Under the pieces are notes generated by a model. The model did no database searches and was not told where the DNA came from. It was given only the letters and a program-made list of their open reading frames with translations. A stretch of 64,000 nucleotides of DNA, taken from assembly GCF_005121165.3 (NCBI RefSeq), contig NZ_CP034413.3, forward strand, positions 1,240,001 through 1,304,000. Reading direction: 5' to 3'. The position numbers were made by a program, and so were the translations under genes. Positions 49,822-58,859 of this stretch are shown here, in pieces. Position 1 is the stretch's first letter, and each line of letters starts with the position of its first letter. Source of the stretch: Dysosmobacter welbionis (GTDB lineage: Bacteria > Bacillota > Clostridia > Oscillospirales > Oscillospiraceae).

Positions 49822-49978
49822 TCAGAGCGGCTGCATCATTTCAAGGATAATGCCATCCGGGTCTCTGAAATAAAAAGCTCGGCTTTCCCCAAATTCATTT
49901 GCTCTGAAATCGAAATATTGCGGCTCAGACAAGCACTCCACATGATTTTCGATATCATGAAGATCTGGCGCACTTAGC
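49822..49978 (-). pseudogene. VOC/glyoxalase-family C-terminal fragment
   Basis: Minus-strand frame ECLSEPQYFDFRANEFGESR, then AFYFRDPDGIILEMMQPL and a stop, the last strand set of a vicinal-oxygen-chelate (glyoxalase/bleomycin resistance) protein with the FRDPDG motif. The N-terminal half is missing. Confidence 0.7.
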
Positions 49979-50004
49979 ACTGCTGATAATAATTTTGGAA
50001 AGTT

Positions 50005-50178
50005 TTAGTGTGAGAATACAGATTTTGCCTCGGTGATGAACGCTTTCAATGAAGGGTTGTCTTGTATGGATTTATAGTAGATGCCAAAAGAAGTTGGATT
50101 GACCCCCTTGATCGGGATTTTTACAAGTCGATGGTTTACGGGGATCAAAACCTCCGGAAGAACAGAAATTCCTTATCC
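50005..50178 (-). pseudogene. LysR-type regulator C-terminal fragment
   Basis: Minus-strand frame GISVLPEVLIPVNHRLVKIP, then IKGVNPTSFGIYYKSIQDNP and FITEAKSVFSH followed by TAA, matching the end of a LysR effector-binding domain. No start codon or DNA-binding domain. Together with the VOC and nucleotidyltransferase fragments it shows a decay zone. Confidence 0.65.
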
Positions 50179-50183
50179 GGAGG
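50151..50183 (-). terminator. Candidate terminator of the lar/ABC operon
   Basis: CCTCCGG (50151-50157) pairs with CCGGAGG (50177-50183); on the minus strand TTTTGATC follows. A weak candidate only 4 bases from the last stop. Confidence 0.4.
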
Positions 50184-50186
50184 ATA

Positions 50187-50960
50187 CTAATAGGGAGAAC
50201 TATGCGCGTGAAAGTGTGGAATGACCATGGGAATCCCGTCAAACTGCTCCACAGCGGCATCCATACCGTAGACGGCCCGGATGTTCTCGGACGTCACCGC
50301 TTCCCGGCCACCGGAGGCATACACGGTGCCGTCCTTCAAAAACAGGAAACGGTCGCAGAACCGCAGGGCCAGGTTCAGGTCGTGGATAACAACCAGCACG
50401 GCGATATGGTGGCCGTGGGCGCAGTGGCGGATGAGCTCCATGGACTCGTATTGGTTGCGGGGGTCCAGGCTGCTTGTGGGCTCGTCCAGCAGCATCAGCT
50501 TCGGCTCCTGGGCGATGGCCCGGGCCAGCATCACCTTCTGCTGTTCGCCGCCGGAGAGCTGGTTTACATACCGCAGGCGGCAGTTTTCCATTCCAACGGC
50601 CCGCAGGGCGTGCTCCGCCACATCATAGTCAATGTCGGAGGGGCCCCATTTCATGTGGGGCTTGCGGCCCAGCAGCACCGCGTCGAACACCGTGGTATGG
50701 GCCAGCTCATTTTTCTGGGCTACATAGGAGATCTGCTGTGCCTGCTGGCCTCGGGTCATTTGAGTGACAGGGGTGCCGTCAATCAGGACGCTGCCTGACG
50801 AGGGGCGGCGGAGACGGCTGATACAGGAGATCAGCGTGGACTTTCCCGCACCGTTGTTGCCCAGCACCGCCACGCACTCGCCCTGCTCCAGAGAAAAACT
50901 CACGTTCTGCAAAATGGGGCGGGAGCCATAGGCAAAGGAGAGGTTTTGAACTTCTATCAT
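50187..50960 (-). CDS. ABC transporter ATP-binding protein (FecE/BtuD type)
   Basis: 257 residues. Walker A GNNGAGKSTL, Q-loop YVAQKNELA, signature QLSGGEQQKV, Walker B LMLLDEPTSSLDP, His switch VIHDLNLA. This is the energising subunit of an iron-chelate/cobalamin/metal-type importer. The C-terminal tail HFHAHSSPY is His-rich. CAGAGGGGAGGCGC precedes the ATG; it overlaps the permease gene by four bases. Last gene of the lar operon, suggesting nickel or a nickel chelate as cargo. Confidence 0.9.
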   Translation of the reverse strand: MIEVQNLSFAYGSRPILQNVSFSLEQGECVAVLGNNGAGKSTLISCISRLRRPSSGSVLIDGTPVTQMTRGQQAQQISYVAQKNELAHTTVFDAVLLGRKPHMKWGPSDIDYDVAEHALRAVGMENCRLRYVNQLSGGEQQKVMLARAIAQEPKLMLLDEPTSSLDPRNQYESMELIRHCAHGHHIAVLVVIHDLNLALRFCDRFLFLKDGTVYASGGREAVTSENIRAVYGMDAAVEQFDGIPMVIPHFHAHSSPY

Positions 50961-52048
50961 CGTAGCGCCTCCCCTCTGAAAATCAGCAGCAGGAACAGCG
51001 GCGCCCCCAGGAGGGACGTGATGGCGCCGATGGGCAGAATGGCGGGCGGCAGGATGACCTTCGCTGCCAGGTCGCCCAGGAGGAGCAAGGTGCTGCCTGC
51101 CAGAGCGGAACAGGGCAGGAGAAACCGATAATCGCTGCCCACGAACCGGCGGACGATGTGGGGGGCGATGAGGCCCACAAAGCTGACAATGCCCACGAAA
51201 GCCACCGCCACCGAGGCGATCAGGGTGCAAAGGCCCATGCTGATATAGCTCAAAAGATCCACGCTTACTCCCAGACTCTTGGCGGTTTGGACGCCGCTGC
51301 TCAGCGCGTTGTAATTCCAGCGGTTCCAGAGGAAGTAGACCAGAGCCGCCAAGGTGACCGCGTACATCAGCCGAATTTCCGACCAGCCAGGACGGCCCAG
51401 GTCGCCGAAGGTCCAGTAGACCACGGTGGACAGCTGCACGTCATCGGCGAAGTATTGCAGCAGGGTGGTGGCCCCGGAAAAGAGAGAACTGAGGGCCACG
51501 CCTGCCAAAATCATGGAGGAGGGAGAGGCAGACCGCAGGCGGCACAGGATAAGAATGACCGCCGTTGTGGCAAGCCCCCCCAGAAAAGCACAGAGGGTCA
51601 CGGTGCCGGGGGAGCTGATGGTGACGGCAGTACCCGCGTTGGCGGCATTTTGGGCGCCGGCATCCAGGGCGATGATGGCGAGGGCCGCGCCGAAGGCGGC
51701 GCCCTGGGATACGCCCAGCGTGGAAGCAGCGGCCAGTGGATTGCGAAGAACGTTCTGCATCACGCAACCGGACAACGCTAGGGCGGCGCCCACCACGATA
51801 GCCACAGTGATGCGAGGCAGACGGACGTGGAATACGATGGCTCGGCTCTGGGCTGTGCCGCCGCCTGCCAGAGTGTCCGCCAGCTCCGCAAGGGAAAGCC
51901 CGGCGGAGCCTGTGGTCAGGGACAGCAGGGCTGCCGCCAATACCGCCGCCAGCAGAACAAGGGTCACAAGCCGCTTCCGCCGGAGAAACAGGCGGTAGCT
52001 GTCAGGTGTCGCCGTATGAAGCTGTTCACTGTGCAGATCCAAGTTCAA
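50957..52048 (-). CDS. FecCD-type ABC transporter permease
   Basis: 363 residues with nine to ten membrane helices. Conserved FecCD elements: LPRITVAIVVGAALALSGCVMQNVLRNPLA near the N-terminus, and FVGIVSFVGLIAPHIVRRFVGSDYR in the coupling region near residue 280. It overlaps the binding-protein gene by 23 bases and the ATPase gene by 4. Type II importer permease, homodimeric, for metal chelates or corrinoids. Confidence 0.91.
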   Translation of the reverse strand: MNLDLHSEQLHTATPDSYRLFLRRKRLVTLVLLAAVLAAALLSLTTGSAGLSLAELADTLAGGGTAQSRAIVFHVRLPRITVAIVVGAALALSGCVMQNVLRNPLAAASTLGVSQGAAFGAALAIIALDAGAQNAANAGTAVTISSPGTVTLCAFLGGLATTAVILILCRLRSASPSSMILAGVALSSLFSGATTLLQYFADDVQLSTVVYWTFGDLGRPGWSEIRLMYAVTLAALVYFLWNRWNYNALSSGVQTAKSLGVSVDLLSYISMGLCTLIASVAVAFVGIVSFVGLIAPHIVRRFVGSDYRFLLPCSALAGSTLLLLGDLAAKVILPPAILPIGAITSLLGAPLFLLLIFRGEALR

Positions 52049-53150
52049 TCACTCCAAAGGTGAGGCCGTTGGCCTTCATGTCGTTGTAATAGCGGCGTCC
52101 CAGCAGGAATTCCAGGATATCGTCGGCCTTTTCGGCAATATTCACGTCATCAAAGCGCTCAGGATAGATGACGCTGCCGGCATAGTAGGCGTCAGCCAGG
52201 GCGTAACCCACGTTGGTGGAATAGTTGTTGAAGGAGACGCAGGCGTAAAGGTTGCCCTCCCGGACCGCAGTCAGGGAGTCAAAGAAGCCGGGATTGGTCT
52301 GGTATTCGTCCCGAACAAGGCTCATGTTGCCGGGGTCCAGGAAAATCAGCTCCGGGTCCCAAGCCACCACCTGCTCCGGGTCAGCGTCAAAGTAGCCGGT
52401 CTCGCCCATCTCGTCCGCCACGTTGTTAGCGTGGATGGCCATAAGGGGGCCGAAGTTGGAGTAAGTCCCGGTAAAGCCGTGAGCGCCGGAGAAGGTCACG
52501 GCGCCGGCGTAAACGGCAGGCTTGCCTTCGTCAGGGATGTCCGCCGTCCGGGCGTCCAGGTCAGCCTTGCAGCCGTCGATGTACTGCAGGACTTCCTCGC
52601 ACCGCTCCTGAACCCCCAGCACCTCGGCGGCCACCCGCATGGCGGTGTAAAAGCTGTCGTCGATGAAGTTGATGCTCTTGGCCCGGATGGACACGCAGGG
52701 AATCCCGGTGGACTGCGCCAGATCTTCCAGCGCCTCCTGGGTATAGCCGGACAGAATGACGTCCGGCTGCAGGCGGATCAACTCCTCCACGTAGGCGGTG
52801 TTGGCGGTGCCGCCGCCCTTGCCGATGGAGGGCAAGGCGTCAAAGGTATCGTGATAAACGTAGGCATAATCCCGGAGGGTGGAATCCGCATATTCCTTGT
52901 CACAGTCTTCTACGCCCACCAGCCGGTCAGTGCATTGCAGATAGGTCACCATACGCAGGGCACCGGAGCCGGTGCACACGATTGCTTTAACTTCAGCGGG
53001 AATGGTAACCTCACGGCCGAAACTGTCAGTGACAGTGCGGGCAGCAGAAGACTCTGGCTCGGTTTCTTGGGCGGTGGGGGATTTTTGGCTGCAGGCGGCC
53101 AGAGACAGCAGCAGGGCGCAGAATAATAGGGCGGAAACTATTTTTTTCAT
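52026..53150 (-). CDS. ABC transporter substrate-binding lipoprotein (metal-chelate type)
   Basis: 374 residues. Lipobox LLSLAACSQ; mature protein with the class III two-lobe fold joined by a long helix: REVTIPAEVKAIVCTGSGAL, then LQPDVILSGY in lobe one. The C-terminal lobe ends SVIYPERFDDVNIAEKADDI. It binds siderophore, cobalamin or nickel-chelate ligands. It lies 15 bases after the FmdE-like gene in the lar operon, so a nickel compound is the favoured but untested ligand. Confidence 0.87.
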   Translation of the reverse strand: MKKIVSALLFCALLLSLAACSQKSPTAQETEPESSAARTVTDSFGREVTIPAEVKAIVCTGSGALRMVTYLQCTDRLVGVEDCDKEYADSTLRDYAYVYHDTFDALPSIGKGGGTANTAYVEELIRLQPDVILSGYTQEALEDLAQSTGIPCVSIRAKSINFIDDSFYTAMRVAAEVLGVQERCEEVLQYIDGCKADLDARTADIPDEGKPAVYAGAVTFSGAHGFTGTYSNFGPLMAIHANNVADEMGETGYFDADPEQVVAWDPELIFLDPGNMSLVRDEYQTNPGFFDSLTAVREGNLYACVSFNNYSTNVGYALADAYYAGSVIYPERFDDVNIAEKADDILEFLLGRRYYNDMKANGLTFGVIELGSAQ

Positions 53151-53165
53151 AAAAGTGATTCTCCT

Positions 53166-53684
53166 TTATCGGTCGTAGGGATGGAAACAGTGCAGGCAGA
53201 CCACCTTGCCGTCCTGCAGACGGGCCATGTGCTCTGCTACGCCCTCACCACAGCAGGCACAAGTGAGTGTGGTGAAGATGCGGGCTTTTTCAGGCAGAGG
53301 CTCTTTGGGCACAGTCACGCTGAATAGCTCTTCTAATGGTGCAGTATAAATCTGCTGCTTACGTTCCTCACGGCTAAGGGGTGTCTGATTCCGCTTGGCA
53401 ATTACCCGGAAACCTTCACCAGTGGCACGGTCAAAGAAGGTATAGGCGGTTTTTCCAGTGCAGTGGTAGATAAAATTCCCCTTGCCCAGAGTACAGCCCA
53501 GCAGAGCCTGAATTGCATCGCCGGGGCAGGCGTCAGTCTCAGCGATGCAGACCAACTCCTCATCGTGGGCGGACGTCCGGCCCAGACGTAGCCGTACAAA
53601 CTCGCACAGGCGGACGCCCAAAGCCAGACCAGGACATTCATGGCCATGGAATGCCACCGCCTTTTCCCACATAGCCTTATCCAT
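53166..53684 (-). CDS. FmdE family protein
   Basis: 172 residues. The N-terminal FmdE domain HGHECPGLALGVRLCEF holds a conserved His and Cys, with a further Cys in ETDACPGDAIQALLGCTLGKGN. The C-terminus is a zinc ribbon: CACCGEGVAEHM and VVCLHCF. FmdE proteins accompany molybdenum/tungsten enzyme operons and some metal-uptake systems. Here it overlaps larC by 8 bases and precedes a metal-type importer, so it may sense or chaperone nickel. Start ATG 53684 chosen; a longer frame exists upstream but lies inside larC. Confidence 0.85.
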   Translation of the reverse strand: MDKAMWEKAVAFHGHECPGLALGVRLCEFVRLRLGRTSAHDEELVCIAETDACPGDAIQALLGCTLGKGNFIYHCTGKTAYTFFDRATGEGFRVIAKRNQTPLSREERKQQIYTAPLEELFSVTVPKEPLPEKARIFTTLTCACCGEGVAEHMARLQDGKVVCLHCFHPYDR

Positions 53685-54984
53685 TCTGCGATACCTCCCC
53701 GCGGATGGCGGACAGCACGTCCTCCCAGACCTTCTGGAAGGGCAGCCCGGCAGTTCTGGCGGCAGAGGCCACATCCTCGTATTCCGGCTTTTTCCGGTGG
53801 ATGCCCTCGCCGTCGGCGCACTTGACGCGGATGGGGCCGTAGGCGGTCTCCACGGTTTTGACAGAGGGCGTCAGAATGTACTTTCCGCAACGGCGGGTGC
53901 GGACGCCGTTGGTGGTGGTCTCCCGCAGGATGGCGTGGGCGATGCGCCCTTCGTCCCTGGGCTTGCAGAGCACGGTGAAGCTGACGCCGGCCCGACCCTT
54001 TTTCATGGTCAGGGGCGCGCAGGAGATGTCCAGAGCGCCCTGGGCCAGCAGTTGCTCTCCGGCAAAGGCCAGGGCCTCCGCCGTCATGTCGTCGATATGG
54101 CAGCACAGCTCCACGATCTCCGCCTGCTGGGGGGCGCCGCTTTCACCCCAAAAGGCCCGGACACAGTTGGCGGCGGGGAATTCCTTTTTGCCCACGCCGT
54201 AGCCGGTCTTCTCCAGAGACATGACAGGCATGGGGCCGAAGCTCTCAGCAAAGTGGGTCAGCAGGGCGGCGCCGGTGGGGGTACACAGCTCTCCCCGGAT
54301 GTCCCCGGTGTAGCAGAGGACGCCCTCCAGCAGGTGGGCGGTGGCGGGAGCGGGCACCGGAACGATGCCGTGGGCGCAGCGGACTTGGCCGCTGCCCAGA
54401 TGGACGGGGGATGCCGTGATGTGGTCGGGGCGCAGCATATGGACCGCCAGGCAGGCGCCGGTGACGTCCGCCACCGCGTCCAGAGCGCCCACCTCATGGA
54501 AGTGGATCTTCTCCACCGGCATCCCGTGGGCCTTGGCCTCGGCGTCCGCAATGCGGGCATAGATGGACTTGGCGGCATCCTTTACCTCCGCCGGGGCATC
54601 CAGGGCATCCAGCAGGGCGGCGATGTCCGCCGGAGCGGTGTGATGGTGGGTATGGCCATGGTCATGGTCATGGTCGTGATGATGGTCATGCGCATGGCTG
54701 TGGTCGTGCTCATGATGGTGTTCATGGATATGGTCGTGGTCATGGCCGCAGCCCAGAGCCACATCGTGGCTGTGCTCCTCCTCGCCGCGGACGGTGACGT
54801 CCATGTGGGTGCCGGTGATGCCGCAGGTAACAGCCTGCCGGGGCTGAATCTCCACGCCGGGGAACAGGCGGTTCATGGTCTCCAGAAAATCCTGCTTTTC
54901 GGATTCGCTCATCAGCTCATACAGCGCCGCCATCAGCATATCGCCGGCGGCGCCCATGTTGCATTCCAGATATAATGTCTTCAT
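53677..54984 (-). CDS. larC: Nickel pincer cofactor cyclometallase LarC
   Basis: 435 residues, full length and in one frame (in some lactobacilli it is split by a programmed shift, not seen here). LarC inserts nickel into the thio-nicotinate mononucleotide in a CTP-dependent way. The N-terminal YLECNMGAAGDMLMAAL and the later HFHEVGALDAVADVTG are conserved; residues about 70-115 are a metal-binding His/Asp run (HDHDHIHEHHHEHDHSHA). The C-terminal half has ELCCHIDDMTAEAL. It overlaps larB by 4 bases. Confidence 0.95.
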   Translation of the reverse strand: MKTLYLECNMGAAGDMLMAALYELMSESEKQDFLETMNRLFPGVEIQPRQAVTCGITGTHMDVTVRGEEEHSHDVALGCGHDHDHIHEHHHEHDHSHAHDHHHDHDHDHGHTHHHTAPADIAALLDALDAPAEVKDAAKSIYARIADAEAKAHGMPVEKIHFHEVGALDAVADVTGACLAVHMLRPDHITASPVHLGSGQVRCAHGIVPVPAPATAHLLEGVLCYTGDIRGELCTPTGAALLTHFAESFGPMPVMSLEKTGYGVGKKEFPAANCVRAFWGESGAPQQAEIVELCCHIDDMTAEALAFAGEQLLAQGALDISCAPLTMKKGRAGVSFTVLCKPRDEGRIAHAILRETTTNGVRTRRCGKYILTPSVKTVETAYGPIRVKCADGEGIHRKKPEYEDVASAARTAGLPFQKVWEDVLSAIRGEVSQNG

Positions 54985-55751
54985 TCTTTCGCACTCTCCA
55001 TCTGATTGATCCGGCCGGCCAAGAAGCCCGCGCCGAAGCCGTTGTCGATATTCACCACGCTGGTCCCGCTGGCGCAGGAGTTCAGCATGGACAGCAGGGC
55101 GGAGATGCCGCCCAGGGACGCGCCGTAGCCCACACTGGTGGGGACCGCGATGACGGGGCAGTCTACAAGGCCGCCCACCACGCTGGCGAGGGCGCCTTCC
55201 ATGCCCGCCACGGCGATGACCACCCGGGCGCTCATCAGCGGCTCCAAGTTGCCCAGCAGCCTGTGCAGGCCTGCCACGCCCACATCGTAAAGCCGGGTGA
55301 CTCGGTTACCCAGTGTCTCGGCGGTAATGGCGGCCTCCTCAGCCACGCCCATGTCACTGGTACCGCCGGTGGCCACTACGATGGAACCATGTCCTTTCAC
55401 CGGCTCTGGAAGGGCCACCGCCAATTTGGCGAGAGGCTCATACCGCAGCGGGAACTGCTCCGCCAGGTAGTCCGCCACCTCCTGCCCAATGCGGGTCACC
55501 AGAATATTGCGGCTTCCCCGTTTCTCCATGGCGGCCAGTATGCCGCCGATCTGCTCTTTGGTCTTGGACTGGCCGTAGATCACCTCCGGCACGCCCTGAC
55601 GGACGGCGCGGTGGTAATCCACCTTGGCGTAACCCAGGTCCTCAAAGGGGGCCAGCTTCAGGTGCAGAAGGGCATCCTCCGGCGTCAGCGCACCGGACTG
55701 CACATCCTGTAGGACAGAGAGAATATCGTGCTTGCTTGCCACGTCTGTCAC
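54981..55751 (-). CDS. larB: LarB, nicotinate adenine dinucleotide carboxylase/hydrolase
   Basis: 256 residues. The C-terminal PurE-like domain has VVATGGTSDMGVAEEAA, and CPVIAVPTSVGYGAS carries the Cys that is essential in characterised LarB. It carboxylates the pyridine ring of NaAD and cleaves the phosphoanhydride, the first step of the nickel-pincer pathway. It starts 5 bases after larE and overlaps larC. Confidence 0.95.
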   Translation of the reverse strand: MTDVASKHDILSVLQDVQSGALTPEDALLHLKLAPFEDLGYAKVDYHRAVRQGVPEVIYGQSKTKEQIGGILAAMEKRGSRNILVTRIGQEVADYLAEQFPLRYEPLAKLAVALPEPVKGHGSIVVATGGTSDMGVAEEAAITAETLGNRVTRLYDVGVAGLHRLLGNLEPLMSARVVIAVAGMEGALASVVGGLVDCPVIAVPTSVGYGASLGGISALLSMLNSCASGTSVVNIDNGFGAGFLAGRINQMESAKE

Positions 55752-55756
55752 TCCTT

Positions 55757-56512
55757 TCAGTCGCTGTTTTTTCGGGCCGTTAGATCCAGAGAGAACAACG
55801 GGAAGATGGGGCCCAGCCCGGAGCGGATCTCATGGCGCATTGCCCAGGCATCATCCTGCTGGTCTTCCGTTACCTGAATAACTGCCGCGCCTCCGCGGAG
55901 CCTGATGCGGAAATCCCGGAAGCCCATGGAGGCAAGAAGGTCCTCTCCCTGCTCCACCTTCCGCAGAGCTTCCTCTGTGATGGGAGTCCCGGCGGGGATG
56001 CGGGTGGCAAGGCAGGCGTAGGAGGGCTTGTTCCAGACGAACAGGCCGGCCTCCCTGCACAGCGCACGGACATCGCCTTTGGTCAGGCCGCACTCCCGAA
56101 GGGGAGAGCGGACCTCTAACTCCCGCAGGGCCTTCATGCCGGGGCGGTCACCCGCGTCATCCGAGGCATTGGTGCCATCAATGACCAGGGAATACCCATC
56201 GGACGCGCCCTGCCGGAGGATGGCAGCAAATATCCTGTGCTTGCAGTAATAGCATCGGTTCGCAGGGTTAGCTATCACTTCCGGATGCTGAAAGATGTCT
56301 GCCTCAATCACAGTCAGTGGCATGCCGCATTGTGCAGCGACCTGCTTGGCGTCTTCCAGTTCAAATGCGGGCTGGAATGCGGAATGGACATAATAGGCAC
56401 GCCAGTCCCGGCCATATTTCATGGCCGCCCAGACCAGAAGGGACGAATCCACTCCGCCGGAATAGGCCACTGCCCCGCGCGGATTTTGCTCAAAAAAATC
56501 TGATAACTGCAT
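55757..56512 (-). CDS. larE: LarE, ATP-dependent sulfur insertase
   Basis: 251 residues. PP-loop AYSGGVDSSLL binds ATP; CYYCKHRIF follows, and the sacrificial-Cys motif KPSYACLATRIP is present, so it is the single-Cys type that gives up its own sulfur. It thiolates the LarB product. ATG 56512 has AGGGGTGC and sits just past a hairpin with a T tract, so its expression is probably attenuated. It heads the lar operon. A broken second copy of its 5' end lies at 58860-59127. Confidence 0.93.
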   Translation of the reverse strand: MQLSDFFEQNPRGAVAYSGGVDSSLLVWAAMKYGRDWRAYYVHSAFQPAFELEDAKQVAAQCGMPLTVIEADIFQHPEVIANPANRCYYCKHRIFAAILRQGASDGYSLVIDGTNASDDAGDRPGMKALRELEVRSPLRECGLTKGDVRALCREAGLFVWNKPSYACLATRIPAGTPITEEALRKVEQGEDLLASMGFRDFRIRLRGGAAVIQVTEDQQDDAWAMRHEIRSGLGPIFPLFSLDLTARKNSD

Positions 56513-56523
56513 ATTGCACCCCT

Positions 56524-56576
56524 AAAAAAGACAATAGGAAGGTATCTGCCCCCTTTGAGAGGGCAAATACCTTCCT
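56524..56576 (-). promoter_or_regulatory. Terminator-like hairpin in the larE leader
   Basis: On the minus strand the arms are at 56576-56561 and 56551-56536 (AGGAAGGTAT..GCCC with its complement), followed by ATTGTCTTTTTT, and the ribosome site of larE begins right after. A second copy at 59139-59190 keeps the pairing although one G-C pair is changed to A-T. This could be the terminator of the upstream gene or a regulated attenuator for lar. Confidence 0.7.
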
Positions 56577-56624
56577 GGCATTTAGTTTCGTCAGTTCTTT
56601 TATTTGATAATGGAACGGTAAGAC

Positions 56625-57088
56625 TTATACAGCTTCTGCCGATTCATCCGGCTTCTGCCGGATTCTAAGTCTGTAAGGATGTAACTGAACAATGGATCGC
56701 ACCACTAACACAGCGCTTTCCACCAATTTGGACATCGACTGTTCAGGAACGCCGGCAATATAGTTGTCGCAAAGATTCACGGGAACAAAAATGCGCTTTG
56801 CGGAACTTTGTCCAACAGCAAGCGCCATCGTTGGCGTAATCTCTCCGTACATGGAATCCGCGATGGCGATGCCAGAAGCGCCGACAATAATATCCGCCTT
56901 GCGGCAATTCACAACAACAGCATTTTCACCAGTGGCGGCATGTTCTGCACCGGCTTTGAGCATAGCACTCGTTGCTAATGCATTCGTGCCAACCGCAATA
57001 ATCTCAGACTCTGGGAAAGCAGCTTTTAATGCAGACACCAGTTGACGCCCAAGTCCACCCCCTGTCCATCAATGACAAGTATTTTCAT
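56625..57088 (-). CDS. DUF3842 family protein, single-base frameshift
   Basis: The 138-codon main frame (SALKAAFPESEIIAVGTNALATSAMLKAGAEHAATGENA, then ADIIVGASGIAIADSMYGEITPTMALAVGQSSAKRIFVPVN) matches the DUF3842 family. Those proteins start with KILVIDGQGGGLGRQLV. That start is present at ATG 57088 (MKILVIDGQG), but one G is missing in the GGGGG run near 57065-57070, which shifts the frame. Restoring it gives about 154 residues. Family function unknown. It may be a sequencing error. It lies just upstream of the larE leader hairpin. Confidence 0.72.
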
Positions 57089-57238
57089 GCAGTTGCACCA
57101 CGCTTCCTGTTTCGTAGAATATCGTCAAAGTTTCTTGATATGTTAAGTATAGCATGGGATAAAACAAAAACAAAATGCTGATTTTGCATGGATTTTACAG
57201 TTTTTAATTCCGCATAGGAATGTCATTTATTCCAAGTC

Positions 57239-58618
57239 CTACCCAATTTTACTGCTCTCCTGCATTCTCAGATTCCTGTTTGTTTTCATATAAAGTACTA
57301 CAGAAATAAGAAGGGCAAGCATATCTGTAATAGTCTGTGCCCAAATAACACCATACATTTTAAAAACTGCATTCATGAGAAGAATCATTGGAATATAAAT
57401 GATACCCTGCCGACAGGCAGAAATAATCAGAGCTTCTTTTCCCATACCCATAGCCTGAAACACATAACATATCTGAAAATTGAAAATAACAAAAGGCATC
57501 GCAGTGCAAACGATCCTTAAAAAATCCGCCGCAAGTACTATGGTAGTGCGTTCATTAATGAATAGTCGAATAATCTGCGATGGTAACAATTCATAAACAG
57601 TGATTAATACACTGGCAAAAGCCATGCTGAAAATCATTGCACACCGAATTGTTTGTCTCATGCGCGAATAATTTCCTGACGCATAATTATAAGCCACAAG
57701 CGGCAACATTCCTTGACCTATTCCAATGGCCGCGCTGTATGGAAATTGATATACGCGCTTTATAATACCCGCTGCTGCCAACGGAATATCCCCATAGTCA
57801 GCTGCCATCCGGTTCACAATAGTATTCGATACACAGGTCAGCATCGTGCCCAATGCAGTTGGAATGCCTACTACCAAAACCGAGAGGATATGTTTCTTGC
57901 TTTGGAATATTCCTTTCAGCGAAAGGCAAAGAACTGTCCTGTTTTTCAGGTGGAAAAAGCAGATCATTAAAAAAAGCGTTGAAAACACATTTGACAGCAT
58001 CGTGGCAACCGCCGCACCTGTCACTTCCATTCCGGGAGGCAAAAGTCCAAACATAAAAACAGGGTCCAGAATGATATTCAGAATTCCACCCAGACCGATC
58101 CCAAGACTTGCTTGCCTCGCATAGCCTACGCTCCGAAGAATATGGGCGGCAGTTATGCTGAGTACCGTAGGGACGCCACCTACAATAATTGCCCATACGG
58201 CGTATTGCTGTGCATATGGCAAAGTATCATTACTGGCCCCCATAATTCTCAGCAATGGCTCCATGAACATGAATACCCCCGCAGAATACACAAGTGACAG
58301 CAAGAGAGCCCCATACACACTAAACGCACAAATATGCCTGGCACTTTCTTTCTCGAACTTTCCAAGCAATCTGGATATCAGGCTCCCGCCGCCAATGCCA
58401 AATAGGTTTGCGATTGCCGTCAAGAATAAGTGGAGAACAAACGCCAGTGATAGTGCCGCTACTTTATATGGGTCGTTTGTTTTTCCGATGAAAAAGGCAT
58501 CTGCCAGATTGTAGACCGTGGTGATTAGCTGGCTCAAAATCGTAGGCAGGGCCATAGCTGCCAGAGCCTTTGGCACAGGCATATCCTCAAAAATACTCTG
58601 ATCGATGTCCTTGTTCAT
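57239..58618 (-). CDS. MATE family multidrug/toxin efflux transporter
   Basis: 459 residues with 12 membrane spans. MATE signatures: LPTILSQLITTVYNLADAFFIG in the first helices, GIGGGSLISRLLGK, and the repeated half FPYSAAIGIGQGMLPLVAYNYASGN. Uses a sodium or proton gradient to export cationic compounds. ATG 58618 is preceded by GGAGGTTGAGG. The gene is clearly more AT-rich than its neighbours, and it is flanked by duplicated larE leaders, so it probably arrived by horizontal transfer or recombination. Confidence 0.9.
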   Translation of the reverse strand: MNKDIDQSIFEDMPVPKALAAMALPTILSQLITTVYNLADAFFIGKTNDPYKVAALSLAFVLHLFLTAIANLFGIGGGSLISRLLGKFEKESARHICAFSVYGALLLSLVYSAGVFMFMEPLLRIMGASNDTLPYAQQYAVWAIIVGGVPTVLSITAAHILRSVGYARQASLGIGLGGILNIILDPVFMFGLLPPGMEVTGAAVATMLSNVFSTLFLMICFFHLKNRTVLCLSLKGIFQSKKHILSVLVVGIPTALGTMLTCVSNTIVNRMAADYGDIPLAAAGIIKRVYQFPYSAAIGIGQGMLPLVAYNYASGNYSRMRQTIRCAMIFSMAFASVLITVYELLPSQIIRLFINERTTIVLAADFLRIVCTAMPFVIFNFQICYVFQAMGMGKEALIISACRQGIIYIPMILLMNAVFKMYGVIWAQTITDMLALLISVVLYMKTNRNLRMQESSKIG

Positions 58619-58859
58619 CCTCAACCTCCAATACCAGACAATTTGGTCATTTTATATTATAAGCAGGCAGCTAATTTTGGACAATTCTCATTATGAATGA
58701 GAATTACCCGATCTCATGCAACGCAGGAATCTATCAGCAAAATCGTTTTTTCCAAGCTGAGATTCATAGAAAACGCCTATCCCCTACCCGCACATATTCA
58801 GGAATTCGTTTACCTGCCCTCCACAGCTACCAGTATTGTTCTGAACCACACCAAAACAG

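Noticed and set aside
47206-50200. attR copy of the tRNA-Val 3' end
   Set aside because: No match to the last 15-20 bases of the tRNA was found by eye in this stretch or further right; left as an open question.
56512-56625. A NiCo or cobalamin riboswitch before larE
   Set aside because: Only one hairpin fits in the 112-base gap; the four-way junction of NiCo riboswitches cannot be drawn.
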